From: Planctobacterium marinum
Lineage (GTDB): Bacteria > Pseudomonadota > Gammaproteobacteria > Enterobacterales > Alteromonadaceae
Assembly (NCBI RefSeq): GCF_036322805.1
Contig: NZ_AP027272.1
Span: forward strand, 3,844,001 to 3,908,000
Reading direction: 5' to 3'
Length of the DNA stretch: 64,000 bases
The notes under the pieces are model-generated. The model worked only from the letters and a program-made list of their open reading frames with translations, was not told the origin of the DNA and did no database searches. The position numbers and the translations under genes are program-made. Below, one piece after another: positions 20,793-29,342 of this stretch (the stretch's first letter is position 1; every line of letters begins with the position of its first letter).

Positions 20793-21212
20793 ATGACAGA
20801 CACCATCATGGAATCCATTGCAGGCTTGGGAAATTTCGGTATTTATTTTGCCATATCTATTGGCTTGCTGTTTGTTTTTAAATTTGTCTTTACCGCTCTG
20901 ACACCTCACGATGAATGGAAACTGGTGAAAGAAGAGAAAAATGTTGCTGCTGCGCTGGGCTTCGGTGGCTCCATGGTAGGTTTTAGTATTGCTTTGGCAG
21001 GTGCCGTATCCAACTCAGCGAGCCTGGTAGATTTTGTTGTTTGGGGTGTAGTGGCCATTGTTGCCCAAGGGATTGCGTTTGCGTTGTTGCGCTTTACCTT
21101 TATGCCTAAAATCGTGCAGCGAATTGAAGACAATGAAGTCTCAGCGGGTGTCATGCTCGCTGCCATGCAGATCTCTGTGGGATTGTTGAACGCCGCTTGC
21201 ATGACCTATTAA
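20793..21212 (+). CDS. yjfL: YjfL family membrane protein (DUF350)
   Basis: A 139-residue inner-membrane protein with about four TM segments (residues 13-33, 50-75, 78-98 and 112-137). It has the DUF350 feature of Gly-rich helices (AALGFGGSMVGFSIALAGAV). It matches YjfL in length and order. The function is unknown. Confidence 0.88.
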   Translation: MTDTIMESIAGLGNFGIYFAISIGLLFVFKFVFTALTPHDEWKLVKEEKNVAAALGFGGSMVGFSIALAGAVSNSASLVDFVVWGVVAIVAQGIAFALLRFTFMPKIVQRIEDNEVSAGVMLAAMQISVGLLNAACMTY

Positions 21213-21224
21213 TAGGAGGCTCTG

Positions 21225-21851
21225 ATGTCATCAAAACCTAAGTCTGGTCACAAACGCTCAACTGATCTGAATACAGGCCAGTTTCGCAAACAACATACAC
21301 TTAAGCCGCTATCACTAGGTATCGCGTCGGTATTTATCGCTTCGGCTTGCAGTGATAATCGTCAGGAAGCCATGGTGTTCACCAGTTTAAACGATTGTCA
21401 ATTCCAGCTTCCGGATTACGCAGCCCAGTGCGAAATGGCATATCAAAAGGCACTTGCAGAAGCGGCTGAAACCGCTCCTAAATACAATTCCCGCTCAGAT
21501 TGTGAATACGAGTTTGGCTCAGACCAATGTGTTGTCTATCGCAATGATTCCGGCAACAGCTGGTTTATGCCGCTAATGGCGGGCTATATTATTCGAGATT
21601 TATTGGAGCCGCGTCGTTATTCGCAGCCGCTTTATACCTCGTACTCCCGTTATTCCCCCTATCGCTATCGCTGGATCACCGCTAATGGCTACGATTATGG
21701 CGATTTTCGCAAGCGAGAATTACGGGTACCCAAAACCTATACCAAGCCTCCTGCGGTTAACCGTACTATCAATCGAGGCGGTTTCGGCTCTTCGGTGCGA
21801 GCTAAATCCAGCTGGGGCAAGAGCAGCAGCAGTAAGGGCTGGGGCGGATAG
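21225..21851 (+). CDS. yjfM: YjfM family protein (DUF1190)
   Basis: A 208-residue protein with an N-terminal basic region, a hydrophobic segment ending in a Cys (IASVFIASAC, residues 31-40) that could be a lipidation or membrane anchor site, and a Cys-containing core (CQFQLPDYAAQCEMAY, then CEYEFGSDQC). The C-terminal third is rich in Tyr, Arg, Gly and Ser. It matches YjfM (DUF1190) in length and order. It is probably envelope-located. Confidence 0.85.
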   Translation: MSSKPKSGHKRSTDLNTGQFRKQHTLKPLSLGIASVFIASACSDNRQEAMVFTSLNDCQFQLPDYAAQCEMAYQKALAEAAETAPKYNSRSDCEYEFGSDQCVVYRNDSGNSWFMPLMAGYIIRDLLEPRRYSQPLYTSYSRYSPYRYRWITANGYDYGDFRKRELRVPKTYTKPPAVNRTINRGGFGSSVRAKSSWGKSSSSKGWGG

Positions 21852-21895
21852 CGCCCCGGTCTGCATCGCGCAGATACACGCATTCTGTTTAGATT

Positions 21896-23059
21896 ATGAT
21901 CCGGCTACCTACCCAGCAACGGCCAAACTGGCGCCAACAGGCTGATGAATTTGGCTTTAAATTTCATACAATGTACGGCCAGCCCTATTGGGACGAAAGC
22001 GCCTATTATCAGTTTACCTTGCAGCAAATTGAACAGCAGGTCGAAGATCCCACCGAAGAACTTCATCAAATGTGCTTGCAAGCCGTAGACAAGGTAGTTC
22101 GCGATGACTACTGGTTGCAAAAGTTCAAAATACCCGAGCCATTCTGGCAGAGCATTGCCGATGCCTGGCGTGATAAAACACCATCCTTGTATTCCCGTCT
22201 GGACCTGGTGTTTCACAAAGATAAACCGGTCAAATTACTGGAAAACAACGCCGATACACCCACCAGCTTGTACGAATCGGGGTTCTGGCAATGGCTGTGG
22301 CTGGAGGATATGGTGAATGCGGGAAAAATCAGCAAAGCGGCGGACCAGTATAATTCGTTGCAGGAGAAATTAATTGCTCAATTAAAAACTATTCAAAACT
22401 GGTATAAGGCAGAGACTATCCACTTTGCCTGTTGCAAAGACACGGATGAAGACCGAGGCACAGTGCAATATTTACAGGATTGCGCCAGCGCGAGTGACAT
22501 CAACAACAAATTTGTTTTTATCGAAGATATTGGCCTTGCAGATACCGGCTATTTTACCGATCTTGAGGATAACGCCATCGCCCTGATGTTTAAGCTCTAC
22601 CCGTGGGAGTTTATGATGCAGGAAGAGTTTGGTACTGCCATCATCGAATCGCCTACCCAATGGATTGAACCCATGTGGAAGGCAGTATTGTCTAACAAGG
22701 CTTTGCTTCCCTTACTATGGCGGATGTTTCCCAATCATCCTAACCTGCTACCCGCCTGGTTTGAAGAAGACCTGGCTAAAGCAGATGAAAACAAGCTAGT
22801 GAAAAAACCCTTGTTTTCTCGTGAAGGCGCCAACATATCCGTGATTGAAAATGGCAATGTTCGCCACACCGTCGATGGCCCTTATGGTAAGGAAGGTTAT
22901 ATCTACCAGGCATGGTATCCACTGCCACAATTCGGTGACAACCATACCTTAATCGGCTCCTGGTTAGTGGATGATAAACCGGCAGGTATTTCCATTCGCG
23001 AAGATACGCAGCCTATAACTCAGGACCTATCTCGTTATTTGCCGCATATTATTTTGTGA
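21896..23059 (+). CDS. yjfC: Glutathionylspermidine synthase-like ATP-grasp protein YjfC
   Basis: A 387-residue protein, the same length as E. coli YjfC, homologous to the amidoligase domain of glutathionylspermidine synthase. Conserved segments include LLENNADTPTSLYESGFWQW and KKPLFSREGANI, typical of the ATP-grasp core, and a C-terminal GSWLVDDKPAGISIRED. By family it should join a carboxylate to an amine with ATP, but the substrates of the YjfC branch are unknown. It closes the yjf cluster 44 bp after yjfM. The carboxynorspermidine genes at 42-44.7 kb show that the cell makes polyamines that could be a substrate (inference). Confidence 0.88.
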   Translation: MIRLPTQQRPNWRQQADEFGFKFHTMYGQPYWDESAYYQFTLQQIEQQVEDPTEELHQMCLQAVDKVVRDDYWLQKFKIPEPFWQSIADAWRDKTPSLYSRLDLVFHKDKPVKLLENNADTPTSLYESGFWQWLWLEDMVNAGKISKAADQYNSLQEKLIAQLKTIQNWYKAETIHFACCKDTDEDRGTVQYLQDCASASDINNKFVFIEDIGLADTGYFTDLEDNAIALMFKLYPWEFMMQEEFGTAIIESPTQWIEPMWKAVLSNKALLPLLWRMFPNHPNLLPAWFEEDLAKADENKLVKKPLFSREGANISVIENGNVRHTVDGPYGKEGYIYQAWYPLPQFGDNHTLIGSWLVDDKPAGISIREDTQPITQDLSRYLPHIIL

Positions 23060-23141
23060 CATTTTTTCACAGGTCAGTACATCTATTCATGACACAATTA
23101 CGTAACCAGAAGTCTATTGAATACAATTCAGGAATCCCACT

Positions 23142-23702
23142 TTGAGCGCACGTTATAGCCTCGAGCAACAGCTTAACTTTACGCTACGATTGTTTGCGTT
23201 GTTAACGGTACTGGAGCTGCTGAACATGGTTACCGGGCGACAACTCAATCACCTGGCGCTGATCCCTCGTGAGCTGGATGCGCTGGGCGGCATTTTCATC
23301 AGTCCTTTCCTGCATGGCAGCTTGATGCATTATGCCTCGAATATCATCCCGATTTGCCTGTTTAGCGTCTTGCTTATGCAATACGGCCGCAAAACCTGGT
23401 GGCAAGCCAGCGCCTTTATCCTCTTGGTCACAGGGCTGTTAGTTTGGCTATTGGGTCGTAACGCCTATCATCTTGGCGCGTCTGGAATGGTATATGGTTA
23501 TTTTGGCTTTTTACTGTTTGCTGGCTTTATCAGTCGCAGCATAAAGCTTGTCGCCATATCCTTGTTGGTGGGCTTTTTTTATGGGGGATTAATTTTTGGT
23601 GTATTACCCATGAGTCCTTATATTTCATGGGAGTCGCATCTTTTCGGTTTCCTTGTGGGTATTGCGGCAGCCCGCTTATTTGTGAAGAAAACCACAAGTT
23701 AA
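23142..23702 (+). CDS. Rhomboid family intramembrane serine protease
   Basis: A 186-residue protein with about six TM helices. The catalytic pair is visible as Ser114 in GASG and His166 in ESHLFGF, with the conserved His63 and Asn67 (HYASN) of TM2. The start is TTG at 23142, since no ATG is available and AGGA precedes it. It lies 82 bp after yjfC in the same direction. It could act on cluster membrane proteins, or be a rhombosortase that processes GlyGly-CTERM proteins such as the giant protein at 49-64 kb; the sequence alone does not decide. Confidence 0.88.
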   Translation: MSARYSLEQQLNFTLRLFALLTVLELLNMVTGRQLNHLALIPRELDALGGIFISPFLHGSLMHYASNIIPICLFSVLLMQYGRKTWWQASAFILLVTGLLVWLLGRNAYHLGASGMVYGYFGFLLFAGFISRSIKLVAISLLVGFFYGGLIFGVLPMSPYISWESHLFGFLVGIAAARLFVKKTTS

Positions 23703-23769
23703 ACGAAACGGCTGCATCGAAGCCCCCTGACGGGTTATAATTCAGTTAGCATCACACATAAAGTATCAC

Positions 23770-24546
23770 ATGAATCAAACAGACAATAAGCAAATGAAAG
23801 ACGCGCCAAATACAGATGGTACGTTGAAAACAAAGCCCAGTCAGCCACAACAAGGTGGTTTTTTCGGGAATCTGGTGTTTAACATCATTATTCCCACTTT
23901 GGTGCTCAGTTATCTCAGCAAGCCTGAGTACCTTGGCCCCGCAATGGGCATTGTGGTGGCACTTGCCTTCCCGATAGGCTACGGTATCAAAGACTTGATA
24001 TCCTCAGGTAAAATCAACCCCTTTTCAGTACTGGGTATCATCAGTGTGTCTCTGACGGGTGGCTTCAGCCTGATGGAGTTAGATCCGAAGTATATCGCCA
24101 TCAAAGAGGCGGCAATTCCCGCCATTATTGGCCTGGCAGTACTCGTAAGTAACCGCACACAGTACCCGCTGGTGAAAACCTTTATCCTCAATGAGCAGTT
24201 GATCAATATCCCTTTGTTAAACAGCGCTTTAGAAGCAAAAAACAATCTCAAAGCCTTTGAGCGCAAGGTAGCGCAAAGCTCCATGATAGTTGCGGCTTCG
24301 TTCTTTTTATCGGCTACTTTGAATTATATTCTGGCCAAGGTACTCCTGGTCAGCCCGCCGGGAACCTCAGCCTATAATGAAGAATTGGGTAAGATGACCG
24401 CATTGAGCTATCCGGTTATTGTTATCCCGAGCATGATTGTATTGTTTATCGCACTTTGGTTTTTGTTTAGTCAAATGAAGAAACTCACCGGACAAGACAT
24501 CGAAACCTTTTTAAACGATCCTCAGCAGTCTGATAGCAAGCCGTAA
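23770..24546 (+). CDS. VC0807-like multi-pass membrane protein
   Basis: A 258-residue protein with a hydrophilic N-terminal tail of about 30 residues and roughly six TM segments. It resembles the VC0807 family of uncharacterised inner-membrane proteins (motifs LSYLSKPEYLGP, PIGYGIKDLI, LNYILAKVL). It follows the rhomboid gene by 67 bp in the same direction and may belong to the same transcript. The transport substrate, if any, is unknown. Confidence 0.7.
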   Translation: MNQTDNKQMKDAPNTDGTLKTKPSQPQQGGFFGNLVFNIIIPTLVLSYLSKPEYLGPAMGIVVALAFPIGYGIKDLISSGKINPFSVLGIISVSLTGGFSLMELDPKYIAIKEAAIPAIIGLAVLVSNRTQYPLVKTFILNEQLINIPLLNSALEAKNNLKAFERKVAQSSMIVAASFFLSATLNYILAKVLLVSPPGTSAYNEELGKMTALSYPVIVIPSMIVLFIALWFLFSQMKKLTGQDIETFLNDPQQSDSKP

Positions 24547-24577
24547 ATCCCATACTTTAAGCGGTCTTCCACTTTAT

Positions 24578-24603
24578 TTCAGGAGCGTTTTTATGCTCCT
24601 GAA
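24578..24603. terminator. Hairpin between convergent genes
   Basis: TTCAGGAGC (24578-24586) pairs with GCTCCTGAA (24595-24603) around an 8-base loop. There is no good T tract on either side, so its role as terminator is uncertain. Confidence 0.35.
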
Positions 24604-24623
24604 TATCTATTCCCCTTCCCTGA

Positions 24624-25526
24624 CTAATCACTTACTGAAATCTGCTTTTCCAACATTTTTAGATATTTTGTGGTCAGCTCTTCCACTACACCCGTTTCGA
24701 TAAATGTCGCAATTTTTTTACTGAGGAAGTCGGAATACTGACGACATGGCGAAGATATGGTAAAAGGCAGATACATTGGCTCTGAACTGATGAAATTGGA
24801 CGAATAGGTAATTTCATTGGAAAACCCGCCTTTGGCAGCTTCCGCAAGTCCGGGATTCAAGCCATAGATCACATAATCCACTCGTTCATTAACCAGCATC
24901 TCAAATAGCTGCTGTATGCTCGAAGCACTATAAAACTTGAGATTCTGCTGCGCAAAACTGTCAAACTGTTCACCGAACTGATGACCCAATGGTCGCGCTC
25001 CGGTATAGGCTCTCAATTGGGACCAATCATCGATATCTATTTGATGGCCATTTTTAAAAAATATAGCAACGGGATCCTGCATAAATGCTGGTTCCACATA
25101 TTCCAGATATTCGTTGCGCTCCGTTGTTTGGTAAGGCCCTGCTAGTAAATCAATTTTACCTGTTCTGGCGCTGTGTTGGGCGCGTTTCCAATTACCCACA
25201 TGCATAGCGTCTAGCGGGATGGATAATTCACTAAAGGCCATTTCCAGTAACTCAATAGCTACGCCCCGCATTGGTGTTGCACCGTGAGAGTCGATCCAGG
25301 TGATCGGCGGGTAATCGGGATTGCCAGATATGACTATTTTTGTGCACTCTTGCGCCCCCTGGGAAAGCATTGGCATCAAACAAGCGATAAAAAGAAATCG
25401 TTGTAGTCTATTCAAGAAGGAAAAAAACGCGTTATTGTCACCGGATTCACTGCAGTTTAGCCTCTGAATTCCGGCTTTTACATGACTATTGTTGAGTCCT
25501 GAGAAATAAGCAACTATAGCCTCCAT
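24624..25526 (-). CDS. Periplasmic substrate-binding protein (amino acid ABC type), orphan
   Basis: A 300-residue protein with the solute-binding family 3 fold: VISGNPDYPPITWID at the start of the mature domain, RGVAIELLEMAF, and GKIDLLAGPYQT. The hydrophobic signal segment (LFIACLMPMLSQGAQ) lies unusually deep, near residues 43-57, and no good internal ATG is available. The true start may therefore be a non-ATG codon further in, such as the TTG before NRLQRF. No permease or ATPase is adjacent, so it may be a sensor or signal partner rather than a transporter part. Confidence 0.78.
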   Translation of the reverse strand: MEAIVAYFSGLNNSHVKAGIQRLNCSESGDNNAFFSFLNRLQRFLFIACLMPMLSQGAQECTKIVISGNPDYPPITWIDSHGATPMRGVAIELLEMAFSELSIPLDAMHVGNWKRAQHSARTGKIDLLAGPYQTTERNEYLEYVEPAFMQDPVAIFFKNGHQIDIDDWSQLRAYTGARPLGHQFGEQFDSFAQQNLKFYSASSIQQLFEMLVNERVDYVIYGLNPGLAEAAKGGFSNEITYSSNFISSEPMYLPFTISSPCRQYSDFLSKKIATFIETGVVEELTTKYLKMLEKQISVSD

Positions 25527-25634
25527 TAAGCAAACCGTGTGTCAGATTAAAAACCTGTCGCTAAAAATAAGCGCATAGTGATAGTATCCCCATAAGATGA
25601 ACACCTAGCTCAATGAGATAACAAGAAGATAACT

Positions 25635-26531
25635 ATGAACAAGTGGTCACACAAAGCCCTCATTCTCACGGCACTTTTCACAATCGCGGGTTGTTCTGCA
25701 ACTGCTGAAACGCCTGCTCTGCCCTTTAAGCAAGAAAAAGTATTATCCTACGACCCCATTGTCGCAGAAGTTAATCGATTGAACGCCAAATATGGCGTAT
25801 CCAACGTTTTAATTGTTCTGGATATCGACAATACCATTCTCACCAGCTCGGTTGATCTAGGTGGTGATGTTTGGTACCAGTGGCAACGGGGAAAACTGGA
25901 CATAAAGCCCACGGACGAGCAAAAAGTGGCTTGCCTGTTCGAAGATTCCATTGGTTTACTGTATGAGCTTGTACCCATGACCCTCACAGAGAGCAATGTG
26001 GTAGAGATCATTAAGCAATGGCAAACAGATGGCAATACTCTCTTTGCCCTAACCTCTCGCGCGCCAAAGTACAGAGCAGCTACCGAACGTGAGCTATACA
26101 ACAAGGGAATTAACCTTGAAGCGACAGCGCTAGCACCAATCGGACAACCGGCCCCGGTTTACCGCGAAACGGTAGGTCGAGAACTCAGCTACATGAAAGG
26201 GGTTATGATGACTTCCGGCATGAACAAAGGCGATATGCTGGAATACATATTACAAAAAACCGATAGAAGTTTTGATGCCTTTGTATTCGTGGATGATTCC
26301 AAGAAAAATATTGTCGACCTGTATGAAAAGTACAAAGACAACAAGGATATCGACGCTAATATTTTTCACTACGTGCATATCGAGCATCAAAGGGAAGAAA
26401 CCTTTGGTAAGATTATCACCGAGCAGCAAGCGCTGAAGATGGATAATGATTGGAAATCCCTTAACGAAACACTGAACAGCCTGTTTCCACAGAGAAAGCT
26501 AACTGAGGGCTGTTTGAGTTCTGGCGATTAA
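25635..26531 (+). CDS. DUF2608 / HAD-like lipoprotein
   Basis: A 298-residue protein with a lipoprotein signal (LTALFTIAGC, lipobox Cys near residue 20). The HAD-like core has the nucleophile motif VLDIDNTILTSS and a late VFVDDSKKNIVDLYEKY, as in the DUF2608 family. It is probably an outer-membrane-anchored phosphatase-like enzyme facing the periplasm; the substrate is unknown. It is a single gene. Confidence 0.82.
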   Translation: MNKWSHKALILTALFTIAGCSATAETPALPFKQEKVLSYDPIVAEVNRLNAKYGVSNVLIVLDIDNTILTSSVDLGGDVWYQWQRGKLDIKPTDEQKVACLFEDSIGLLYELVPMTLTESNVVEIIKQWQTDGNTLFALTSRAPKYRAATERELYNKGINLEATALAPIGQPAPVYRETVGRELSYMKGVMMTSGMNKGDMLEYILQKTDRSFDAFVFVDDSKKNIVDLYEKYKDNKDIDANIFHYVHIEHQREETFGKIITEQQALKMDNDWKSLNETLNSLFPQRKLTEGCLSSGD

Positions 26532-26564
26532 TAAAGTGTTTTAGCACTAATTATATGAAGGTAT

Positions 26565-26593
26565 GCAAGGTCGAACACTGTCTTCGACCTTGC
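26565..26593. terminator. Hairpin between convergent genes
   Basis: GCAAGGTCGA (26565-26574) pairs with TCGACCTTGC (26584-26593). It is a strong 10-bp stem between two converging genes but lacks a T tract. Confidence 0.4.
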
Positions 26594-26627
26594 CTGTAAA
26601 AGATAATCACAAACTTCCGGCTACACG

Positions 26628-27725
26628 CTATTTTTTGCGTCCCGTATTGCCACCGATGGTTTTATTCATTCCCATCTGACGTTCTTTGTGAGCGACGTAA
26701 CTGCGCTGATGCTGCATCAAGTTCACCAGCTCCGCCTTGTTATCTTTGATCTTTTCTTTATCCGATTTGGTCACTCTGGATTTAAGTGCATCTTTGCCAA
26801 AATACTCAGCAACACTGACGCCAGTCCCCACAGTTTTTTGAGTAATGGCAGTCGCTTGCCTGGTGGCGTTGAGCGCTCCCATTCCAGCTTCTATACCCTT
26901 TTCAATGCCAATATCAACACCCATCATTGCGCCACCCGCAACCGCGGATATAGCTGTGCTTTTGGCAGTGGAGTTACGAGTGCTTTGCATTAAGTTAGCT
27001 TTTTCCTGGGCGATATGACTGTCAAACATATTCATTCCGGAAGCATCATCTCTGACATTTCCTTGATAGGAGCTTCTGGCTTTCTCATAAGCACCAGTAG
27101 CAGCAATACCAGCTAAAAGTTTTGTTCCTTTGGCGCCAGCCTTGATCCCCACCCCGACTTGCGGAGCAATTAAACTCACTCCAGTACCAATATGGTTGGC
27201 CACCGTGGCACCTTTTCTGACGTTGATCAGGGTATCACCAGTGCGCTCTGCGGTAACAGCTCCTTTGTTTAACCCTTCCATACGAGACTGCATTGGCATC
27301 AAAGTATCTTTTTCTGCTCTTATATTCTTGCGCTCAGCTTTTTCGGTTACAGCTTTTTCAGCACGCGTCTGTGCTTTATCACCAATACCCAACAGATTCA
27401 CACCTTGTAAGGCCTGACCAGCCTTGGAGTTCCAGGCTTTAACCGACATGGAAGAGGCCTTACCTCTCATGCTGTCAACGGCCTGAGCCCCACCGGAATA
27501 CATATTCATTTTATCGTAGATAGCGACACGCTGGTCACGCAACTTGGTTGCGCTATTCTCGTGAATTTCCTGACGACCACGTGTCAATGCGGCATTCAAA
27601 GCAAGCCTACCCGACGCCCCAATTTTGTTGAGCGCAGCATTTGTCCTGCCGGTATTCTGAGTCGGCTTAATAACACCACCCGATTGGCTGGCCCCACGGC
27701 CGACGTTTGGCGGCTTATTACTCAT
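26628..27725 (-). CDS. Unrecognised polycationic Gly/Ala-rich protein
   Basis: A 365-residue protein starting MSNKPPNVGRGASQSGG at 27725 (GGAG ribosome-binding site; the ATG 4 codons upstream has none). It has no signal peptide or cysteines, is rich in Lys, Arg, Ala, Gly and Ser, and ends in GRKK. Two Gly-zipper-like hydrophobic stretches are visible: GTGVSLIAPQVGVGIKAGAK (about residues 182-201) and AISAVAGGAMMGVDIGIEKG (about 258-277). A charged helical region (about 115-145) precedes them. I do not recognise a family. The features are compatible with a secreted effector or pore-forming protein, but nothing proves it. Nearly 300 bp of AT-rich DNA without a visible gene separates it from the divergent gene at 28023. 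Confidence 0.6.
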   Translation of the reverse strand: MSNKPPNVGRGASQSGGVIKPTQNTGRTNAALNKIGASGRLALNAALTRGRQEIHENSATKLRDQRVAIYDKMNMYSGGAQAVDSMRGKASSMSVKAWNSKAGQALQGVNLLGIGDKAQTRAEKAVTEKAERKNIRAEKDTLMPMQSRMEGLNKGAVTAERTGDTLINVRKGATVANHIGTGVSLIAPQVGVGIKAGAKGTKLLAGIAATGAYEKARSSYQGNVRDDASGMNMFDSHIAQEKANLMQSTRNSTAKSTAISAVAGGAMMGVDIGIEKGIEAGMGALNATRQATAITQKTVGTGVSVAEYFGKDALKSRVTKSDKEKIKDNKAELVNLMQHQRSYVAHKERQMGMNKTIGGNTGRKK

Positions 27726-28022
27726 GATAAACTCCAATAATCTGCGTAAAAAAACGCATTTATGAGCTAATAAAATTACCGCTTAAAACTCAGACAGGCA
27801 AATTACACCACATCAGTTTCATAAATAATCACCAAAAAACACGCCAAAATTCCATCGCAATGCTGAGTATGCAGAAATAAATCCACACTGCTAAACGCCA
27901 CAACCTTTTTAACTCGATATTGAAAAGCTAACACTTCGGTTTCTTTAATTAAAAAACTTGAGTTTATTGGAGACTCACCTATCTACTTCACTAATAAGTT
28001 GATTTTAAAGAGAATGCTTTAA

Positions 28023-28292
28023 ATGGATTTTGTTAATGTATTACCGGGGAAAATATTAGTATTAGTAGTTGCTTTACTGATCTTTCTTATATTTGTAGTG
28101 GCATTTATAAAACTCGTGCTATGGAGCAAAAAAATGCCGAAGGGGGCCTATTTGTTCCTGGCGTTTTTTCCCCTTATATCTCTGTTTCCTATCCCGCCAC
28201 AAGAAATAAAAAAGCTGGAGCGGATAAAGCAAGAACGGATTAACGAAGAAGACGAAAGCGGCAAAAAGAATCGAGATTCGAAGGAACACTGA
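28023..28292 (+). CDS. Small two-TM membrane protein
   Basis: An 89-residue protein with two hydrophobic segments (residues 10-33 and 42-58) and a highly charged C-terminal tail (KKLERIKQERINEEDE, then GKKNRDSKEH). I do not recognise a family. It is divergent from the polycationic protein gene and convergent with the EamA gene. Small membrane proteins of this shape are sometimes immunity proteins, but there is no direct evidence here. Confidence 0.55.
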   Translation: MDFVNVLPGKILVLVVALLIFLIFVVAFIKLVLWSKKMPKGAYLFLAFFPLISLFPIPPQEIKKLERIKQERINEEDESGKKNRDSKEH

Positions 28293-28307
28293 AAAGGCGA
28301 TTTCAGA

Positions 28308-29228
28308 TCAAGTCACTTTCTTTTCAGTAGCCACCAAATAAACTCCCAACATCACCAGTCCGGTTCCCAGTAAATGCGCCAGGCCGAAAGGCTCCTGCAA
28401 TAAATACACAGCTGATAACGCTGTCATAATGGGCCCCAAACCACCGAGGATACTGGTTTGTTGTGGACCAATTCGGCTTATTGCAGCGGCGATCAATAGC
28501 GACGGGATCACTGTACACACCAAGGCCAATATCAAGACATGACCATATACAGGCCAGGGTAACCCTGAGATTGTCACATCGCCAATCAAGCTTAGGTGTC
28601 CGCCTACGCAGATTGAAGCCACCAGCATGGCAAAACAGGTAAATTGCTGCGAGCCCAGTTTGGCAATGCCGCTTTTGCTCAGAATTAAATAGCCGCCAAA
28701 AGCAGCAGCACTGATAAGTACCAACGTGCCTCCCCACAAAACATCCAACATATTGTTTTGGATCTCAACACCCAGTACCGTGAAGATACCTAGCCAGGTG
28801 GCGATTAAGGCGAATATTGTGTTTTTACCAGGCATGGTTCGCCAAACCAACCAGCTGAATAGCATCACAAAGCCCGGATAAGTGTATAAAATCAAGCGTT
28901 CCAGCTGGGCGCTGATCAGCTCCAGCCCCTTTAAATCCAGCAAACTGGCCAGGTAATAACCCAGCACCCCAGAAGCCAAAATGGTCCACTTATTAGTATT
29001 CAGTGTTTGCAGCGGGATAGGTTTCCGCCAGCACAAAAACGCCAGGATGATTAAATAAATCGGGGCTGAAAAAAGCATTCTTAACGCGATGACTTGATAG
29101 GCATCAATTTCGTATTGATATGCCAGCTTAATCACAATGGACTTAAAGGAAAAAAGTACCGTACCTAACACAGCTAACAAAATACCGATTTTGCGTTGAC
29201 CGGATACGGGGTGATTCGGGGATATCAT
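28308..29228 (-). CDS. EamA/DMT family transporter
   Basis: A 306-residue inner-membrane protein with ten predicted TM helices in two EamA halves (about residues 12-145 and 160-300). Family-like segments are ALRMLFSAPIYLIIL and the ending LLGTGLVMLGVYLVATEKK. Such proteins export amino acids or metabolites; the substrate cannot be read from the sequence. It is a single gene. Confidence 0.85.
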   Translation of the reverse strand: MISPNHPVSGQRKIGILLAVLGTVLFSFKSIVIKLAYQYEIDAYQVIALRMLFSAPIYLIILAFLCWRKPIPLQTLNTNKWTILASGVLGYYLASLLDLKGLELISAQLERLILYTYPGFVMLFSWLVWRTMPGKNTIFALIATWLGIFTVLGVEIQNNMLDVLWGGTLVLISAAAFGGYLILSKSGIAKLGSQQFTCFAMLVASICVGGHLSLIGDVTISGLPWPVYGHVLILALVCTVIPSLLIAAAISRIGPQQTSILGGLGPIMTALSAVYLLQEPFGLAHLLGTGLVMLGVYLVATEKKVT

Positions 29229-29342
29229 GGCAGTCCGTTGTGACGAAGGATAAATGCAGCATCAGAATACCAATTTCGGCATTAAATCCAAATACGGATA
29301 TGGCATAGTATATCTATTCCTGAAAACAAGCAGAGAATGTGT

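Noticed and set aside
26628-28292. Prophage remnant
   Set aside because: There is no integrase, capsid, tail or lysis gene nearby, and base composition does not differ clearly from the neighbours.
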